Source: Trichinella spiralis
Taxonomy: Eukaryota; Nematoda; Enoplea; Trichinellida; Trichinellidae
Direction: 5' to 3'
Assembly: GCA_000181795.3 (NCBI GenBank)
Contig: CM012953.1
Coordinates: 10,603,542-10,667,541, forward strand
Length of the DNA stretch: 64,000 nucleotides
The notes beneath the pieces were generated by a model. The model was not told the DNA's origin, ran no database searches, and was given only the letters and a program-made list of their open reading frames with translations. Below are positions 63,136 to 64,000 of this stretch, piece after piece (the first letter of the stretch is position 1; every line of letters begins with the position of its first letter). The translations under genes were made by a program, and so were the position numbers.

Positions 63136-64000
63136 GTGAGCGAATTTTTTTTATTCATTATGATTCATTCATGTTTTAATTGTTCTCCAGTTTCAATTAC
63201 AGAAAATGCTTGGATTGTAAATGTCCATTTTTAACAGTATACTTAGCGTAACATCTAAATAATGATAATTTTATAAAAATAATATGCAATATGATTTATC
63301 ATTTTGTTTTTTTTAAATCTATTATATTTTTTGAATATGATAGTTTAATTTAGTTTAATTCTGATGAAGAGAGAAAGTAAACGTGGATAAAACTGAAAGT
63401 GGAAGCAAGCTTTAAATGCTTTTAAATAAAACTGTGAAATTTAGAGATAGGAAATTTACATTTTGTTTTATGATGTTTAAATTTTTTAATGATGAAATTT
63501 TACTTTTTTGCCTTTAATTTAAATATTGCTTGTGTGAATAAAAATTGTTTAGTCATTTTGTTTAATTGTCATGTTGTAAAATTTCACCTTGAAAGTAAGT
63601 AATATTTATTCATCAGATGGTCTTTTCGTACTATGTACATATTTTAACGTTTGTGGTATTTTGGATCCCAAACATGAAACGCCTGTTTTTCGCCTCATTA
63701 TTTCATTGAATTCACTGAAATTGTACTTTGAAGTTTATAGATTTTATTATTATAATAATTTTCAACGCAGACATATTTATTGAATTTGAAATGACCTATA
63801 TGTTGAGATGCTTTGCTTGTCATATCAGTTGGGACAGATGTTGTGTACGTGCTTTTTGCAGCACGGCACCTGGCATCAGTCACAGCATTTTCCTACATTT
63901 TACGCAACGCTGTGTGCGTTGTAGTTGCTTTTTTGTGGTGGGGGTATCGACATTTACCACCTAGCGCTTTGGATGATCTTTTTCCAAAGGCACAGACAAA
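63136..64000 (+). other. Probable condensin intron, no exon identified
   Basis: AT-rich up to about 63780, then a more GC-balanced stretch to the end of the window. The following HEAT repeat was looked for in all plus-strand frames and not recognised. Confidence 0.4.

Overview
The window looks like AT-rich, intron-rich invertebrate nuclear DNA. It most likely comes from a clade I nematode such as Trichinella or a relative. The reasons are many very short introns (56-70 nt), splice-acceptor-like sequence abutting several start codons (suggesting spliced-leader trans-splicing), nematode-type lipocalin-like proteins, and a tandem family of secreted chymotrypsin-fold proteases. The species is inferred from gene content and was not matched to a database. 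No rRNA, tRNA or CRISPR array was recognised.

Layout. 1-2400: the 3' end of an unidentified gene, then a complete four-exon NELF-B gene on the minus strand. 5118-9618: a BMP-type receptor Smad with nine coding exons and a 2.5-kb first intron, followed by a convergent small mitochondrial-type membrane protein (9824-10230, minus). 10.2-13.3 kb: a repeat-rich gap with two Mutator-type foldback elements, each with terminal inverted repeats and a 9-10 bp target duplication. 13.3-29.7 kb: three tandem copies of a five-exon secreted serine protease. A defective Copia retrotransposon (17171-20267) separates copies 1 and 2, and a solo LTR lies upstream of copy 3. 30.3-35.4 kb: a YRDC/Sua5 tRNA-modification enzyme, an unresolved coding-like island, and a two-chromodomain protein with three AT-hook-like motifs (all minus).

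37.7-44.5 kb: a 25-exon RPAP1 gene (plus). 45.6-47.1 kb: a two-exon metallothionein-like gene with a clear TATA/initiator promoter. 48.4-50.0 kb: complexin (minus), with an opposite-strand ORF inside its first intron. 53.0-60.6 kb: three secreted lipocalin-like genes that share intron positions but have unrelated N-terminal regions. 62.1 kb to the end: the 5' part of a condensin subunit G gene.

The housekeeping genes (NELF-B, RPAP1, condensin, YRDC, Smad, complexin) serve general nuclear or neuronal roles and are not arranged as one pathway, although NELF-B and RPAP1 both concern RNA polymerase II. The accessory interest lies in the secreted families: the protease array shows patchy sequence exchange between copies, and the lipocalin trio has fast-diverging N termini. 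Exon chains given below were assembled by hand from GT/AG sites and checked for reading-frame phase at every junction.
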